Part shown: in pieces, positions 24,561-32,225 of the stretch
Layout of the letters: every line of letters begins with the position of its first letter
Numbering within the stretch: position 1 is the stretch's first letter
Assembly: GCA_002699585.1 (NCBI GenBank)
Contig: PABP01000009.1
Span: 607,750-671,749, forward strand
Source: Anaerolineaceae bacterium
GTDB taxonomy: Bacteria > Chloroflexota > Anaerolineae > Aggregatilineales > Phototrophicaceae
Direction: 5' to 3'
DNA: 64,000 nucleotides
Notes under the pieces: generated by a model
The model's input: only the letters and a program-made list of their open reading frames with translations
Database searches by the model: none
What the model was told of the DNA's origin: nothing
Position numbers and translations under genes: made by a program

Positions 24561-24572
24561 AAATACTGGGCT

Positions 24573-25856
24573 TTAGGCCCCGCTGGGTTCAAGTGCAGCC
24601 GGGGATGACTCCTGCGTTTCCAATCGTTTGACGATCCAAATCCAGACCACCAGCGGCACAATGGCAACCACGCCCGTCCCTAAAATGATCCAATGTAACT
24701 GCTCCAGCGGTACTTGATCGACCAGCCAGCCATGCACCAATGTGCTGATCACGGTCGCAATCTGGAAGCCGGCGAAATCCAGTGCAAACATGCGCCCTAG
24801 TTTGGCATCCGGCGCGGTTTTCTGGATGATGATAACGCTGTAAGTCCAGTTGATCGACCCACCCAGGCCCCGGATGAACACGGCGAATATCACCATGAAG
24901 AAGACGCTCGACACACCCCACAGCAGCCAAGCACCAACCATCGACGCAAAGCCAATGATGATCAGGCGGCGCATCTGCTGGACGCTGCCATCATTGAAGC
25001 GGTTGGTCAGCATCGGCCCGATGAAGGCTCCCAGGCCGAAGGCACTGTACAGCAAACTGAGCGAAACCTCGCCGTCGTTGCCCATAATGAAGATTTGCGT
25101 GGCCACAATCGTAACCAACGTATCGACATTGCCCACGCTGCCGCCGAACTTGACGAACAGTGCCGCTAGCATCTGCGGGGTACGCAGCACGTAACGGATG
25201 CCCTCCATAAAGGAAGTATCTTCTTCCTCTTTAGGCTCAATTTCCAGCTCTTTGCGCAGTTTACGGGCTAATTCGGGCTGATAGTCAATCCAGAAGATCA
25301 ATCCAGCGGCAATAGCAAAAGTCAATGCATCGGCGATCAGGGCCGCTTGAGTACCGAAGATATAGGCGAACACGCCACCTAAAACTGCACCGAGCGCCAG
25401 CATGACCGACCATGTCACGCTAACCAGCGTATTGGCTTCGACCAGATCATCGGGGTCGGTTAGCGCAGGAATAATGGCTGATTGTCCCGGCTCAAAAATC
25501 GCCGACAGCGTAAACTGGGCAATTGTCACGGCGTAGATGATCCACAGGTGTTCGGGTCCCGTCACTAGTAAAAATAGTGGCACGATCAAAGCCCGCAGCA
25601 AATTGCTCCAGATCAGTAGTTGCTTGCGGTTGAAGCGATCCACCAGTACCCCGGCGAAAGGGCTGACCAGCAGCGGCGGCAAGAAGCGCGCCATCAAATA
25701 CAGGCTGACAGCCAGACCGGAGCCTTGTGTATAGGCCGCCACAAGCGTTGAAAGCACGACGGTGCTAAACCAATCGCCCGTCAGGCTGATGACCTGTGAT
25801 AACCATAATTTTGTGAATTCAGGGTTGCGTCTAATCAACTGCCAATAACGTATCAT
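24573..25856 (-). CDS. MFS transporter
   Basis: A 427-aa, 12-helix major facilitator of the MFS_3/EntS-like group. Between helices 2 and 3 is FAGVLVDRFNRKQLLIW, the family A-motif (Gly-x-x-x-Asp-Arg-x-x-Arg). A central acidic cytoplasmic loop (KELEIEPKEEEDTSF, about 205) separates the two halves. It is probably an exporter of small hydrophobic compounds; the substrate cannot be read. It lies upstream of the lysine leader on the same strand, and no terminator with a T-run separates them, so read-through into the leader is possible. Confidence 0.85.
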   Translation of the reverse strand: MIRYWQLIRRNPEFTKLWLSQVISLTGDWFSTVVLSTLVAAYTQGSGLAVSLYLMARFLPPLLVSPFAGVLVDRFNRKQLLIWSNLLRALIVPLFLLVTGPEHLWIIYAVTIAQFTLSAIFEPGQSAIIPALTDPDDLVEANTLVSVTWSVMLALGAVLGGVFAYIFGTQAALIADALTFAIAAGLIFWIDYQPELARKLRKELEIEPKEEEDTSFMEGIRYVLRTPQMLAALFVKFGGSVGNVDTLVTIVATQIFIMGNDGEVSLSLLYSAFGLGAFIGPMLTNRFNDGSVQQMRRLIIIGFASMVGAWLLWGVSSVFFMVIFAVFIRGLGGSINWTYSVIIIQKTAPDAKLGRMFALDFAGFQIATVISTLVHGWLVDQVPLEQLHWIILGTGVVAIVPLVVWIWIVKRLETQESSPAALEPSGA

Positions 25857-26021
25857 AGGGTTCCCGACGTAAGATGGATCGCTTGAACAAGAAAGTCTGG
25901 AGGTTTTGAAATCTATGGGTAGCGAACACGTATACTATCGAACAAGTGGCCGTCTGCCCATGCCCATATAACCAGTTTTGTTAGGTCATTGTATAGGTCC
26001 TAATAGTGTGGATAGGTCCGA

Positions 26022-26050
26022 TTGACAGCCCTTATAGGCTGGCCTATGAT
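26022..26050 (+). promoter_or_regulatory. Strong sigma-70-type promoter of crcB
   Basis: TTGACA, exactly 17 bases, TATGAT: one mismatch to consensus in total. Transcription would start near 26057, which leaves about 34 bases before the crcB ATG and no room for a fluoride riboswitch. Confidence 0.8.
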
Positions 26051-26090
26051 GGACCCGTCTTTCTTAACTTCAACCAGGGAAGCATACATC

Positions 26091-26489
26091 ATGGGAACGT
26101 TACTGGCTGTCGGTGTCGGCGGCTTTTTTGGTGCGATTGCGCGCTTTGTGACGGTCAATTGGGTGACGCAATACGAGTTGGCCATCGGTGGTATTGTTAT
26201 GCCCTATGGCACTTTGGCCGTAAATGTGATTGGATCATTCTTGTTGGCTGTTTTTGCAGCACTGGTTGAACATCACTTTCAGCCACCCGATCATGTACGC
26301 TTGCTTATTGCGACAGGGTTTTTCGGCGCATTTACGACATTCTCTACATTTGCCAATGAAGGCCTTGCTATGCTCTCGATTGGTAACTGGCGGACTGCAC
26401 TCTTCTATATTGCAATTACGAATGTGCTTTGTCTGATGGGTGCGGCGTTGGGTTTTTTCGTTATCGGTCGCTTGTTGCCGAATGCTTAA
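26091..26489 (+). CDS. crcB: Fluoride channel CrcB/Fluc
   Basis: Small four-helix membrane protein (132 aa) that exports fluoride as an antiparallel dimer. VGGFFGAIARF, YGTLAVNVIGSFLLA and GFFGAFTTFSTFANE carry the conserved Arg, Asn and Phe/Thr track residues. I chose the ATG at 26091 because it follows an AGGGA site and because the excellent promoter at 26022-26050 overlaps the longer reading frame. It is a single full-length copy, so homodimeric. uppP follows in the same direction after 52 bases. Confidence 0.93.
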   Translation: MGTLLAVGVGGFFGAIARFVTVNWVTQYELAIGGIVMPYGTLAVNVIGSFLLAVFAALVEHHFQPPDHVRLLIATGFFGAFTTFSTFANEGLAMLSIGNWRTALFYIAITNVLCLMGAALGFFVIGRLLPNA

Positions 26490-26541
26490 AGTACTCTTTA
26501 GCAAACACTGCAATTAGCAACCTCTGGAATAGGAAAATCGC

Positions 26542-27363
26542 GTGGAAGAGTGGGTAAAAGTAGTCATCCTCGGCATTATCGAGGGCCTAACCGAATTCTT
26601 GCCAGTTTCATCAACCGGGCACTTGATTGTGTCGAGCCATTTTTTGCAACTTCGGGAGAGCTTGCAGGGCGTCTTCGAAATCTTCATCCAGATAGGGGCT
26701 GTGGTTGCGGTTATCGTCTACTACTGGCCGGACTTGTGGCAACAGGCGCGGACCATCACCCGCGATACCAGCGTTCAACGCCTATGGATGGGCATTATCC
26801 TGGCCTTTATCCCGGCTGCGGGTATTGGCTTCTTCTTAGAAGACGAAATTGATCGGGTGCTGTTTTCGCCCATCGTTGTGGCCATTGCTCTGATTGTTGG
26901 CGGCATCCTGTTCATTGTTGTTGAGCGTTACATCGTTCCGCGGACTGAACAAAACCAACAGGTCACAGAATTACAGCAAGTCAGTCCACGACAGGCGCTT
27001 GTCGTTGGTTTTTGGCAAGTACTGGCACTCATACCGGGGATGTCGCGCTCCGGCATGTCCATATTGGGTGGCATGATGGCCGGACTAGAGCGCAAAGTAG
27101 CCACGCAATTTTCGTTTTACCTCGCTCTGCCGACCCTCGGCGCGGCCACTGTATATAAACTCATCACCAGCCTGGACCAGATTACGGGCGATGACATGGT
27201 CCTTCTCATCGTCGGTGCTGTGATTTCCGGGATTGTGGCCGGGGCATCGATTGCCTGGTTGCTGCGTTACATCGCCAATCACAACTTCATCCCCTTTGGT
27301 GTGTACCGAATTGTCGTCGGTGTTATCATATTAATACTCGTTGCGAGTGGAACTGGCGCATAA
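26542..27363 (+). CDS. uppP: Undecaprenyl-diphosphatase
   Basis: Recycles the lipid carrier of peptidoglycan synthesis by cleaving undecaprenyl diphosphate at the membrane. 273 aa, about eight membrane segments. Both catalytic motifs are present: EGLTEFLPVSSTGHLIV (residues about 13-29) and PGMSRSGMSILGG (about 160-172). The start is GTG at 26542. Overproduction of this enzyme is known to give bacitracin resistance. A two-component hybrid gene follows after 29 bases and might be co-transcribed. Confidence 0.95.
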   Translation: MEEWVKVVILGIIEGLTEFLPVSSTGHLIVSSHFLQLRESLQGVFEIFIQIGAVVAVIVYYWPDLWQQARTITRDTSVQRLWMGIILAFIPAAGIGFFLEDEIDRVLFSPIVVAIALIVGGILFIVVERYIVPRTEQNQQVTELQQVSPRQALVVGFWQVLALIPGMSRSGMSILGGMMAGLERKVATQFSFYLALPTLGAATVYKLITSLDQITGDDMVLLIVGAVISGIVAGASIAWLLRYIANHNFIPFGVYRIVVGVIILILVASGTGA

Positions 27364-27392
27364 TGATATAAATTAGATTTGGTAGACGATTT

Positions 27393-28487
27393 ATGACCAC
27401 AATACTGGTAATTGATGACACCCAGGATTTGCTTGAAGATATTGTCGAGGCCCTTCAAGCTGAGGATTATGAGGCTTATGGGGCAACCTCTGGCTTGGAG
27501 GGGGTACGCCTTGCGCAAGAGTCGCTGCCGGATCTTATCATCTGTGACATCATGATGCCCGGTATGGATGGTTTTGAAGTCCTCAAAACCCTGCGGGCTG
27601 ATCCTAAAACGGCGACTATCCCTTTCATTTTCCTGACGGCGCTGACAGGCCGTACCGACCGTCGTCAGGGCATGTCCCTGGGCGCGGATGACTTTTTGAC
27701 CAAGCCCTTTGCCGTCGATGAATTGCTTACCAGCATTGAAACTCAGATACGCAAGCGCCAGGAACTCAATGATCTCGCTGAAGGGCACTTGATGGAACTG
27801 CGCAACACCATCGTCACTGCGCTGCCGCATGAACTGCGCACACCTTTGAATACCATCTTGGGTTTTGCGGATATGCTGCAACTAGAAGCGGAAGTGCTCA
27901 AGCCCGATCAGATCATCAGTTGGGCACAGCTCATCAGCGATGCCGCCAATCGATTGATGCGCATGAATGAGAATTTTTTGTATTATGCGCGCTTACGCCT
28001 CGCCCTAAGTTCGCCAGAAAATGCGGAGTCGTTTGGTTCGCCCACGGTAGACAATCCTGAACTGATTATCTCGGAGTTGGTGCGCAGTCAGTTGATGCGG
28101 GCGGGCCGCCTTGATGACCTCGAACTCAACCTGGCAAGCGTTGAACATATCCGCTGTCCCTCAGAGAATTTTAATAAAATCTTTGAGGAACTCATCAATA
28201 ATGCGCTCAAATTTTCAGAAAAAGACCAGAAGATTAGATTGTCCAGCATGGTAGAAGATGGCTGGTATGTGATTTGCATGCAAGATGAAGGCCGCGGAAT
28301 GGAAGCCGACGCGGTGGAGAAAATCGCCCTCTATCGCCAGTTTGACCGCACGCTTTATGAGCAGCAGGGCATGGGCATGGGGCTGGCCATTGTCAAAGAC
28401 ATCATGGATCTATGTAAGGGCAAGCTGGTCATCAAGACCCGGCCAAATGAGGGCTTCCAGGCCCATCTTCACTTTGAAATCGCCTGA
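27393..28487 (+). CDS. Receiver-histidine kinase hybrid (REC-HisKA-HATPase)
   Basis: A soluble 364-aa protein with the receiver domain first: Asp8-Asp9 acidic pocket, phospho-acceptor Asp52 in LIICDIMMPGMDG, Lys104 in FLTKPF. Then HisKA with His146 in LPHELRTPLN, and a C-terminal ATPase with NNALKFSEKD (N), DEGRGME (G1) and GMGMGLAIVKDIMD (G2). There is no membrane segment or sensor domain, so it probably receives phosphate or a signal from another kinase. It ends without a partner regulator next to it; the response regulator at 48169 is the nearest. Confidence 0.93.
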   Translation: MTTILVIDDTQDLLEDIVEALQAEDYEAYGATSGLEGVRLAQESLPDLIICDIMMPGMDGFEVLKTLRADPKTATIPFIFLTALTGRTDRRQGMSLGADDFLTKPFAVDELLTSIETQIRKRQELNDLAEGHLMELRNTIVTALPHELRTPLNTILGFADMLQLEAEVLKPDQIISWAQLISDAANRLMRMNENFLYYARLRLALSSPENAESFGSPTVDNPELIISELVRSQLMRAGRLDDLELNLASVEHIRCPSENFNKIFEELINNALKFSEKDQKIRLSSMVEDGWYVICMQDEGRGMEADAVEKIALYRQFDRTLYEQQGMGMGLAIVKDIMDLCKGKLVIKTRPNEGFQAHLHFEIA

Positions 28488-28574
28488 TATTCGCCTTTTT
28501 GTGCCAACTTTTTCGCTATTTTCCAGACAAACCATACGGCTCTGTAACAGGTTGCAAAGCTTAATCACTCTTGC

Positions 28575-28604
28575 TTGGCAGCAACTGTGGAAAGCACGTA
28601 TAAT
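28575..28604 (+). promoter_or_regulatory. Sigma-70-type promoter of the LysM lipoprotein
   Basis: TTGGCA, 18 bases, TATAAT. The start site near 28611 gives a leader of about 90 bases before the ATG at 28701. Confidence 0.7.
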
Positions 28605-28700
28605 TGAAAATGCGAACTCTACGACACAATAAGCACTTTGTATATTCGTCCCGTTTTGCACGATATGAGATGCATAAACGACCCGGAGAAAGCGTGCAGC

Positions 28701-29576
28701 ATGATTAATTTCGCAAAAACTTGGCAACTGGTGGTGGGTTGTTTGATGCTCATAGCCGTTATGGCTGGTTGCTTCCAACCCGCTGATGAGGCGTTATCGG
28801 GAACGGCAGTCGCAGGGAGTGTGCCATCCGCCACCTGGACGCCAGTCCCCAGCTTGACGAGCACGCCGTCGGACACGCCGACCCCTGGTGAAGGCATTCA
28901 GGTCGTCATAGAAACGGCGACACCCTCGCCGACCCCTGATGCCGCTATTGATCTGATTGCCCAGAGTTCGACCGAGGTCGCCCAGGAACAGGTGCTAGAA
29001 TCCTGGGAACTGACTGCGACACAGATCGTCGCTACGGTGACTTTGGGTTATGAGCAGATGTTGACGCAGACAGCCCTGGCAGCCGGTATTGGCTCCACGC
29101 TCACACCGACGCCAACAGCTACAACCTTTGGTATCGATCCGCAACAGCCAGTTGTGACATCCATCCCCGGTGGGAGCTGTGTACATCAGGTGGTTGCAGG
29201 CGATAACCTGTTCCGTTTGTCCTTGCGCTATGGTGTGACGATTAATGATATCGCCGCTGCCAATGGCATCAGCAACATTCAGTTGATTGTGGTCAACCAG
29301 CGCCTGACCATCCCCGGTTGTGGGACAACAGGCGTGTTCCCACCACCTACGACGACTGCTGGCCTGACAACTGCCAACACCGGCACAACGGGTACGGTCA
29401 ATGTGGGTACAGGGACCGCCACCTGCCCAGGTACATATACTGTGCAGCAGTACGATACCCTCTTCCAGATTTCCATGCGCTGCGGCGTCCCGGTCCAGAG
29501 TATCGCCAACGCCAATGGCATCTCCAATATCAACCTGATTATCTTGAGTGATACGCTGGTAATTCCGGCGCAGTAG
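28701..29576 (+). CDS. LysM-domain lipoprotein (two LysM repeats)
   Basis: A 291-aa exported protein. The ATG at 28701 directly opens a lipoprotein signal (MINFAKTWQLVVGCLMLIAV, then lipobox Met-Ala-Gly-Cys); the upstream TTG at 28638 would only add a hydrophilic lead. A Ser/Thr/Pro-rich stalk (TPSDTPTPG) follows. Then two LysM modules, about residues 155-205 (HQVVAGDNLFRLSLRYGVTI) and 240-290 (YTVQQYDTLFQISMRCGVPV), linked by a Thr/Gly-rich spacer. LysM binds N-acetylglucosamine chains, so the role is attachment to peptidoglycan. No catalytic domain is visible. Confidence 0.9.
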   Translation: MINFAKTWQLVVGCLMLIAVMAGCFQPADEALSGTAVAGSVPSATWTPVPSLTSTPSDTPTPGEGIQVVIETATPSPTPDAAIDLIAQSSTEVAQEQVLESWELTATQIVATVTLGYEQMLTQTALAAGIGSTLTPTPTATTFGIDPQQPVVTSIPGGSCVHQVVAGDNLFRLSLRYGVTINDIAAANGISNIQLIVVNQRLTIPGCGTTGVFPPPTTTAGLTTANTGTTGTVNVGTGTATCPGTYTVQQYDTLFQISMRCGVPVQSIANANGISNINLIILSDTLVIPAQ

Positions 29577-29614
29577 CCTGGCTGGTAGATAGCCAATACA
29601 TAGGTAAAGCATGC

Positions 29615-29643
29615 AAAGGGCGGTACAATAACCGTCCTTTTTG
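29615..29643 (+). terminator. Intrinsic terminator after the LysM lipoprotein
   Basis: AAGGGCGGT and ACCGTCCTT form a 9-bp stem (one G-T) around ACAATA, followed by TTTT. Confidence 0.85.
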
Positions 29644-29723
29644 CTTTCAGATGGGCTTGTGTTTTCAGCATGGCCTGAACAAGCCATAAACACGGATACC
29701 GTGACGGGGAAGGGTAGCAGCAC

Positions 29724-30254
29724 ATGGAAGAAAAAATCGTCGGGACAACGCGCGTATACGATGGCAAACTGGTAAAGGTCGATAAGCTCACGGTCCAACT
29801 GCCGGACGAAGCCATCGCTTTGCGAGAAGTGATTAAGCATCCGGGGGCAGTTGCTATTGTGCCGCTTGATGAAGATCAGAACGTGCTGATGGTGCGCCAG
29901 TTCCGCATTGCGGCCCAGCGCCAACTGTTGGAAATCCCCGCCGGGACGCTTGAACCCAATGAAGAACCCGACTTGGCCGCAGTCCGAGAAATGCGCGAAG
30001 AAACGGGCTACCAACCCCAGCAAATCCAGCATATCGGCGGTGTCTACCCGGCCCCTGGCTACACGACCGAGTACATTCATCTTTACTATGCGACCGACCT
30101 TGTCGAATCGCCATTAGAGCAAGATAGCGACGAATTCATCGATCTGGTGCGCATGCCACTGTCCCAGGCAATTGATATGGTCGCTGATGGTCAGATTGAT
30201 GATGGCAAAACAATTGCAGGTTTACTGCGTGTCGCGCGCATGTTAGGCCGCTGA
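29724..30254 (+). CDS. Nudix hydrolase, ADP-ribose pyrophosphatase type
   Basis: Cytosolic 176-aa enzyme. The Nudix box is complete: Gly-Thr-Leu-Glu-Pro-Asn-Glu, seven residues, then REMREETGY (about 73-95), which binds the catalytic Mg. The N-terminal beta strands and the PGYTTEYIHLYYATDL stretch fit the ADP-ribose/NDP-sugar group (NudF/YqkG). It likely clears ADP-ribose or related nucleotides. It is a single-gene unit before the rplS promoter. Confidence 0.88.
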   Translation: MEEKIVGTTRVYDGKLVKVDKLTVQLPDEAIALREVIKHPGAVAIVPLDEDQNVLMVRQFRIAAQRQLLEIPAGTLEPNEEPDLAAVREMREETGYQPQQIQHIGGVYPAPGYTTEYIHLYYATDLVESPLEQDSDEFIDLVRMPLSQAIDMVADGQIDDGKTIAGLLRVARMLGR

Positions 30255-30303
30255 TTGCGACCAAATCAACCCTAAAACAGGCTATTCAGGCAGGGTTGCG
30301 CCC

Positions 30304-30333
30304 TTGTCGCGTCTTCTCTCGCCATGATATAAT
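30304..30333 (+). promoter_or_regulatory. Promoter of rplS
   Basis: TTGTCG, 18 bases, TATAAT with the extended -10 TGATATAAT. Transcription would start near 30340. Confidence 0.65.
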
Positions 30334-30358
30334 TCTCGTCTGTTAGACCGCAATGTGC

Positions 30359-30388
30359 CACGCGCTACAGTTTTGTCGCGCGTGTTTT
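30359..30388 (+). promoter_or_regulatory. Hairpin in the rplS leader
   Basis: CACGCGC and GCGCGTG form a perfect 7-bp stem with a 12-base loop, followed by TTTT, between promoter and start codon. It may be an autoregulatory or attenuation structure for L19; the T-run is short. Confidence 0.45.
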
Positions 30389-30406
30389 GATGAAAGGCAA
30401 ACGAGT

Positions 30407-30754
30407 GTGAACGAACTGTTACAAGCCGTACAGGCTCCTAAGGCAGAACACCCCCAACTTGCACCTGGGGATACAGTCAAAGTGCATGTGCGCATCGTAG
30501 AAGGCAACCGCGAACGTGTCCAGATTTTCCAGGGTGTGGTCATTCGCCTGCGTAAGGGCGGCAACAATGCCAACTTCACCGTGCGGCGTATTGCCAGCCA
30601 CGGCGTCGGCGTTGAACGTACCTTCCTGCTGCAAAGCCCGCGTGTAGAGAAGATCGAAATAACCCGCAGCGCCAAAGTCCGCCGCGCGCAGCTCTACTAC
30701 CTGCGTGATCGTCGCGGTAAGGCAGCTCGCCTTAAGGAACGTCGTCGTCGCTAA
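30407..30754 (+). CDS. rplS: 50S ribosomal protein L19
   Basis: A 115-aa protein of the 30S-50S interface. The start is GTG at 30407 (NELLQAVQ follows), because AAAGG lies nine bases upstream and the length matches L19; the ATG at 30353 lies in the leader hairpin region. Family features: [32 protein letters not shown], and the basic tail [19 protein letters not shown]. Usual partners (rpsP, rimM, trmD) are not adjacent; rplS stands alone between a Nudix gene and an amidotransferase. Confidence 0.96.
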   Translation: MNELLQAVQAPKAEHPQLAPGDTVKVHVRIVEGNRERVQIFQGVVIRLRKGGNNANFTVRRIASHGVGVERTFLLQSPRVEKIEITRSAKVRRAQLYYLRDRRGKAARLKERRRR

Positions 30755-30783
30755 GTTGATCTTTACGCGCAAGGGGCAAAACA

Positions 30784-31518
30784 TTGAAGCCGCTCATTGG
30801 TGTCGTTGCCTATCGCCGGGCCTTCCCTAAAACGGGGTGGCTTTACGACGTCTCTTATGCGCCCAACTCAACCGCTATTCAGGAATCGGGTGGTTTGCCT
30901 GTTCTGGTTCCAATCTGGTTGGATGAGCAAGACCTGCGCGACGTGTATGATCGTTTAGATGGCATCTTATTGACCGGTGGCGAGGACGTTGACCCGGCCA
31001 ATTACAACAAGCCACGTCACGAAACGGTCAAGACGACAGATCCCCAGCGGGATAAAACGGAATTTATACTCACTCGATGGGCTGTCGCTGATGACAAGCC
31101 CATTTTGGGTATCTGCCGAGGCTGCCAGGTGATGAACGTTGCCCTGGGCGGCACACTGCACCAGGACATCCCCACTTTTGTTGATACCCAACAGCGCCAC
31201 GATCTCAATGTGCCGGAAGAACCTCGTCATCAGATCATGCACAGTGTCCTGATCGAAGACGGCACGCTGCTGTCCGGTATCATGGGGGGCCAGCAGGTGC
31301 GCGTCAACAGCATCCATCACCAGTGCATTGACGATCCCTCGCCCGATGTACGCGTCGTGGCCCATGCCGATGATGGCATCATCGAAGGCATCGAAGTGCC
31401 CAACAATCAATTTGCACTCGCCGTACAATGGCACCCTGAGGACATCACGTCTGACCCCCATATGAAAAATCTCTTCGACCAATTCGTTAACGCTGCTCGC
31501 GCTCGTATCCGCATATAG
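30784..31518 (+). CDS. Class I glutamine amidotransferase-like peptidase (PuuD family)
   Basis: A 244-aa gamma-glutamyl hydrolase. The nucleophile elbow is ILGICRGCQVMNVALGG (Cys near 112), and the catalytic His-Glu are in VQWHPEDI near the C-terminus. GILLTGGEDVDPANY is the usual peptidase C26 stretch. PuuD cleaves gamma-glutamyl-GABA in putrescine breakdown; relatives act on other gamma-glutamyl compounds, and no other Puu gene is nearby, so the substrate is open. Start TTG with AAGGGG upstream. Confidence 0.87.
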   Translation: MKPLIGVVAYRRAFPKTGWLYDVSYAPNSTAIQESGGLPVLVPIWLDEQDLRDVYDRLDGILLTGGEDVDPANYNKPRHETVKTTDPQRDKTEFILTRWAVADDKPILGICRGCQVMNVALGGTLHQDIPTFVDTQQRHDLNVPEEPRHQIMHSVLIEDGTLLSGIMGGQQVRVNSIHHQCIDDPSPDVRVVAHADDGIIEGIEVPNNQFALAVQWHPEDITSDPHMKNLFDQFVNAARARIRI

Positions 31519-31580
31519 TAATAGGTAAGCCTGCGTAACGTCGTAGGGCCTTATATACGGATTATTGTGAGGTCGCCATC

Positions 31581-32162
31581 ATGGATGGTCTGCGTCAGTT
31601 GATCCTTGTATTGCTGGGGTCGATTGTAATTGGGGTACTGTGGTACCTGCCCATGCACTTTGAAATGTACTTTTTCATTGTGATTCCGGCTGTTGCGGGG
31701 CTGCTTATCGGGGCGCTAGTGAACTTATCCGATAGCCAGCAGAGGATGCCTGGGCTAACACTCGTCTTGTTTGCCATCATTGGCGTGCTCGTGATGGCAG
31801 GGACTTTCTGGAGTGCACAGTACACAGTCTACCAGAATAACACCATCGACTACATCCAATCTCAATACCCCTACGCCACACATGAGGACATTATCGCTGG
31901 TCTTGAAGAAGCGCAAATGGAATTATACGGCACAACAGGCTTTATGGCATTCCTGACCGATGTGGCTGAAACGGGCTTTAAGGTTCAACGGCGATCTTCA
32001 TCAACGGCCACTGTTAATGGTATGACGGCTTTCCTCTATTGGGGCGTGGAAATCCTGGTCGCGCTGTTTGTCGCTATTTCGACCGTACTCAAGCGAAAAA
32101 AGCCTGTTTCCAATCTCGCTGTTCCCGATGCTGAATTCATGGAAAAGCTCAAAAATAGCTAG
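31581..32162 (+). CDS. Membrane protein of unknown function (193 aa)
   Basis: Four predicted membrane helices: about 7-24, 28-46, 57-76 and 148-168. The loop between helices 3 and 4 (about 80-145) is hydrophilic and contains two alpha-helical segments. The C-terminus is basic (LKRKKP) and should face the cytoplasm. I recognise no family. It stands alone before a bidirectional terminator. Confidence 0.65.
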   Translation: MDGLRQLILVLLGSIVIGVLWYLPMHFEMYFFIVIPAVAGLLIGALVNLSDSQQRMPGLTLVLFAIIGVLVMAGTFWSAQYTVYQNNTIDYIQSQYPYATHEDIIAGLEEAQMELYGTTGFMAFLTDVAETGFKVQRRSSSTATVNGMTAFLYWGVEILVALFVAISTVLKRKKPVSNLAVPDAEFMEKLKNS

Positions 32163-32173
32163 AAGCTACCTAC

Positions 32174-32203
32174 AAAAAAAGCACGCTCATCGGCGTGCTT
32201 TTT
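32174..32203. terminator. Bidirectional intrinsic terminator
   Basis: AAAAGCACGC and GCGTGCTTTT form a 10-bp stem with A- and T-runs on the two sides, between the convergent membrane-protein and AlbA/Schlafen genes. Confidence 0.92.
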
Positions 32204-32225
32204 GAGTTGCCTCACAATCTGGCAT

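Noticed and set aside
24104-24572. Lysine riboswitch (L-box) in the lysW leader
   Set aside because: The L-box is about 170-200 bases with five helices and a conserved core; this region is two short minigenes each followed by a simple terminator hairpin.
25981-26090. Fluoride riboswitch (crcB motif) upstream of crcB
   Set aside because: The near-consensus promoter TTGACA-17-TATGAT leaves only about 34 transcribed bases before the ATG, and the conserved crcB-motif core sequences are not there.
28995-30080. Minus-strand open frame of 361 codons
   Set aside because: It lies opposite the well-recognised LysM lipoprotein and Nudix gene and crosses the terminator between them; no family features.
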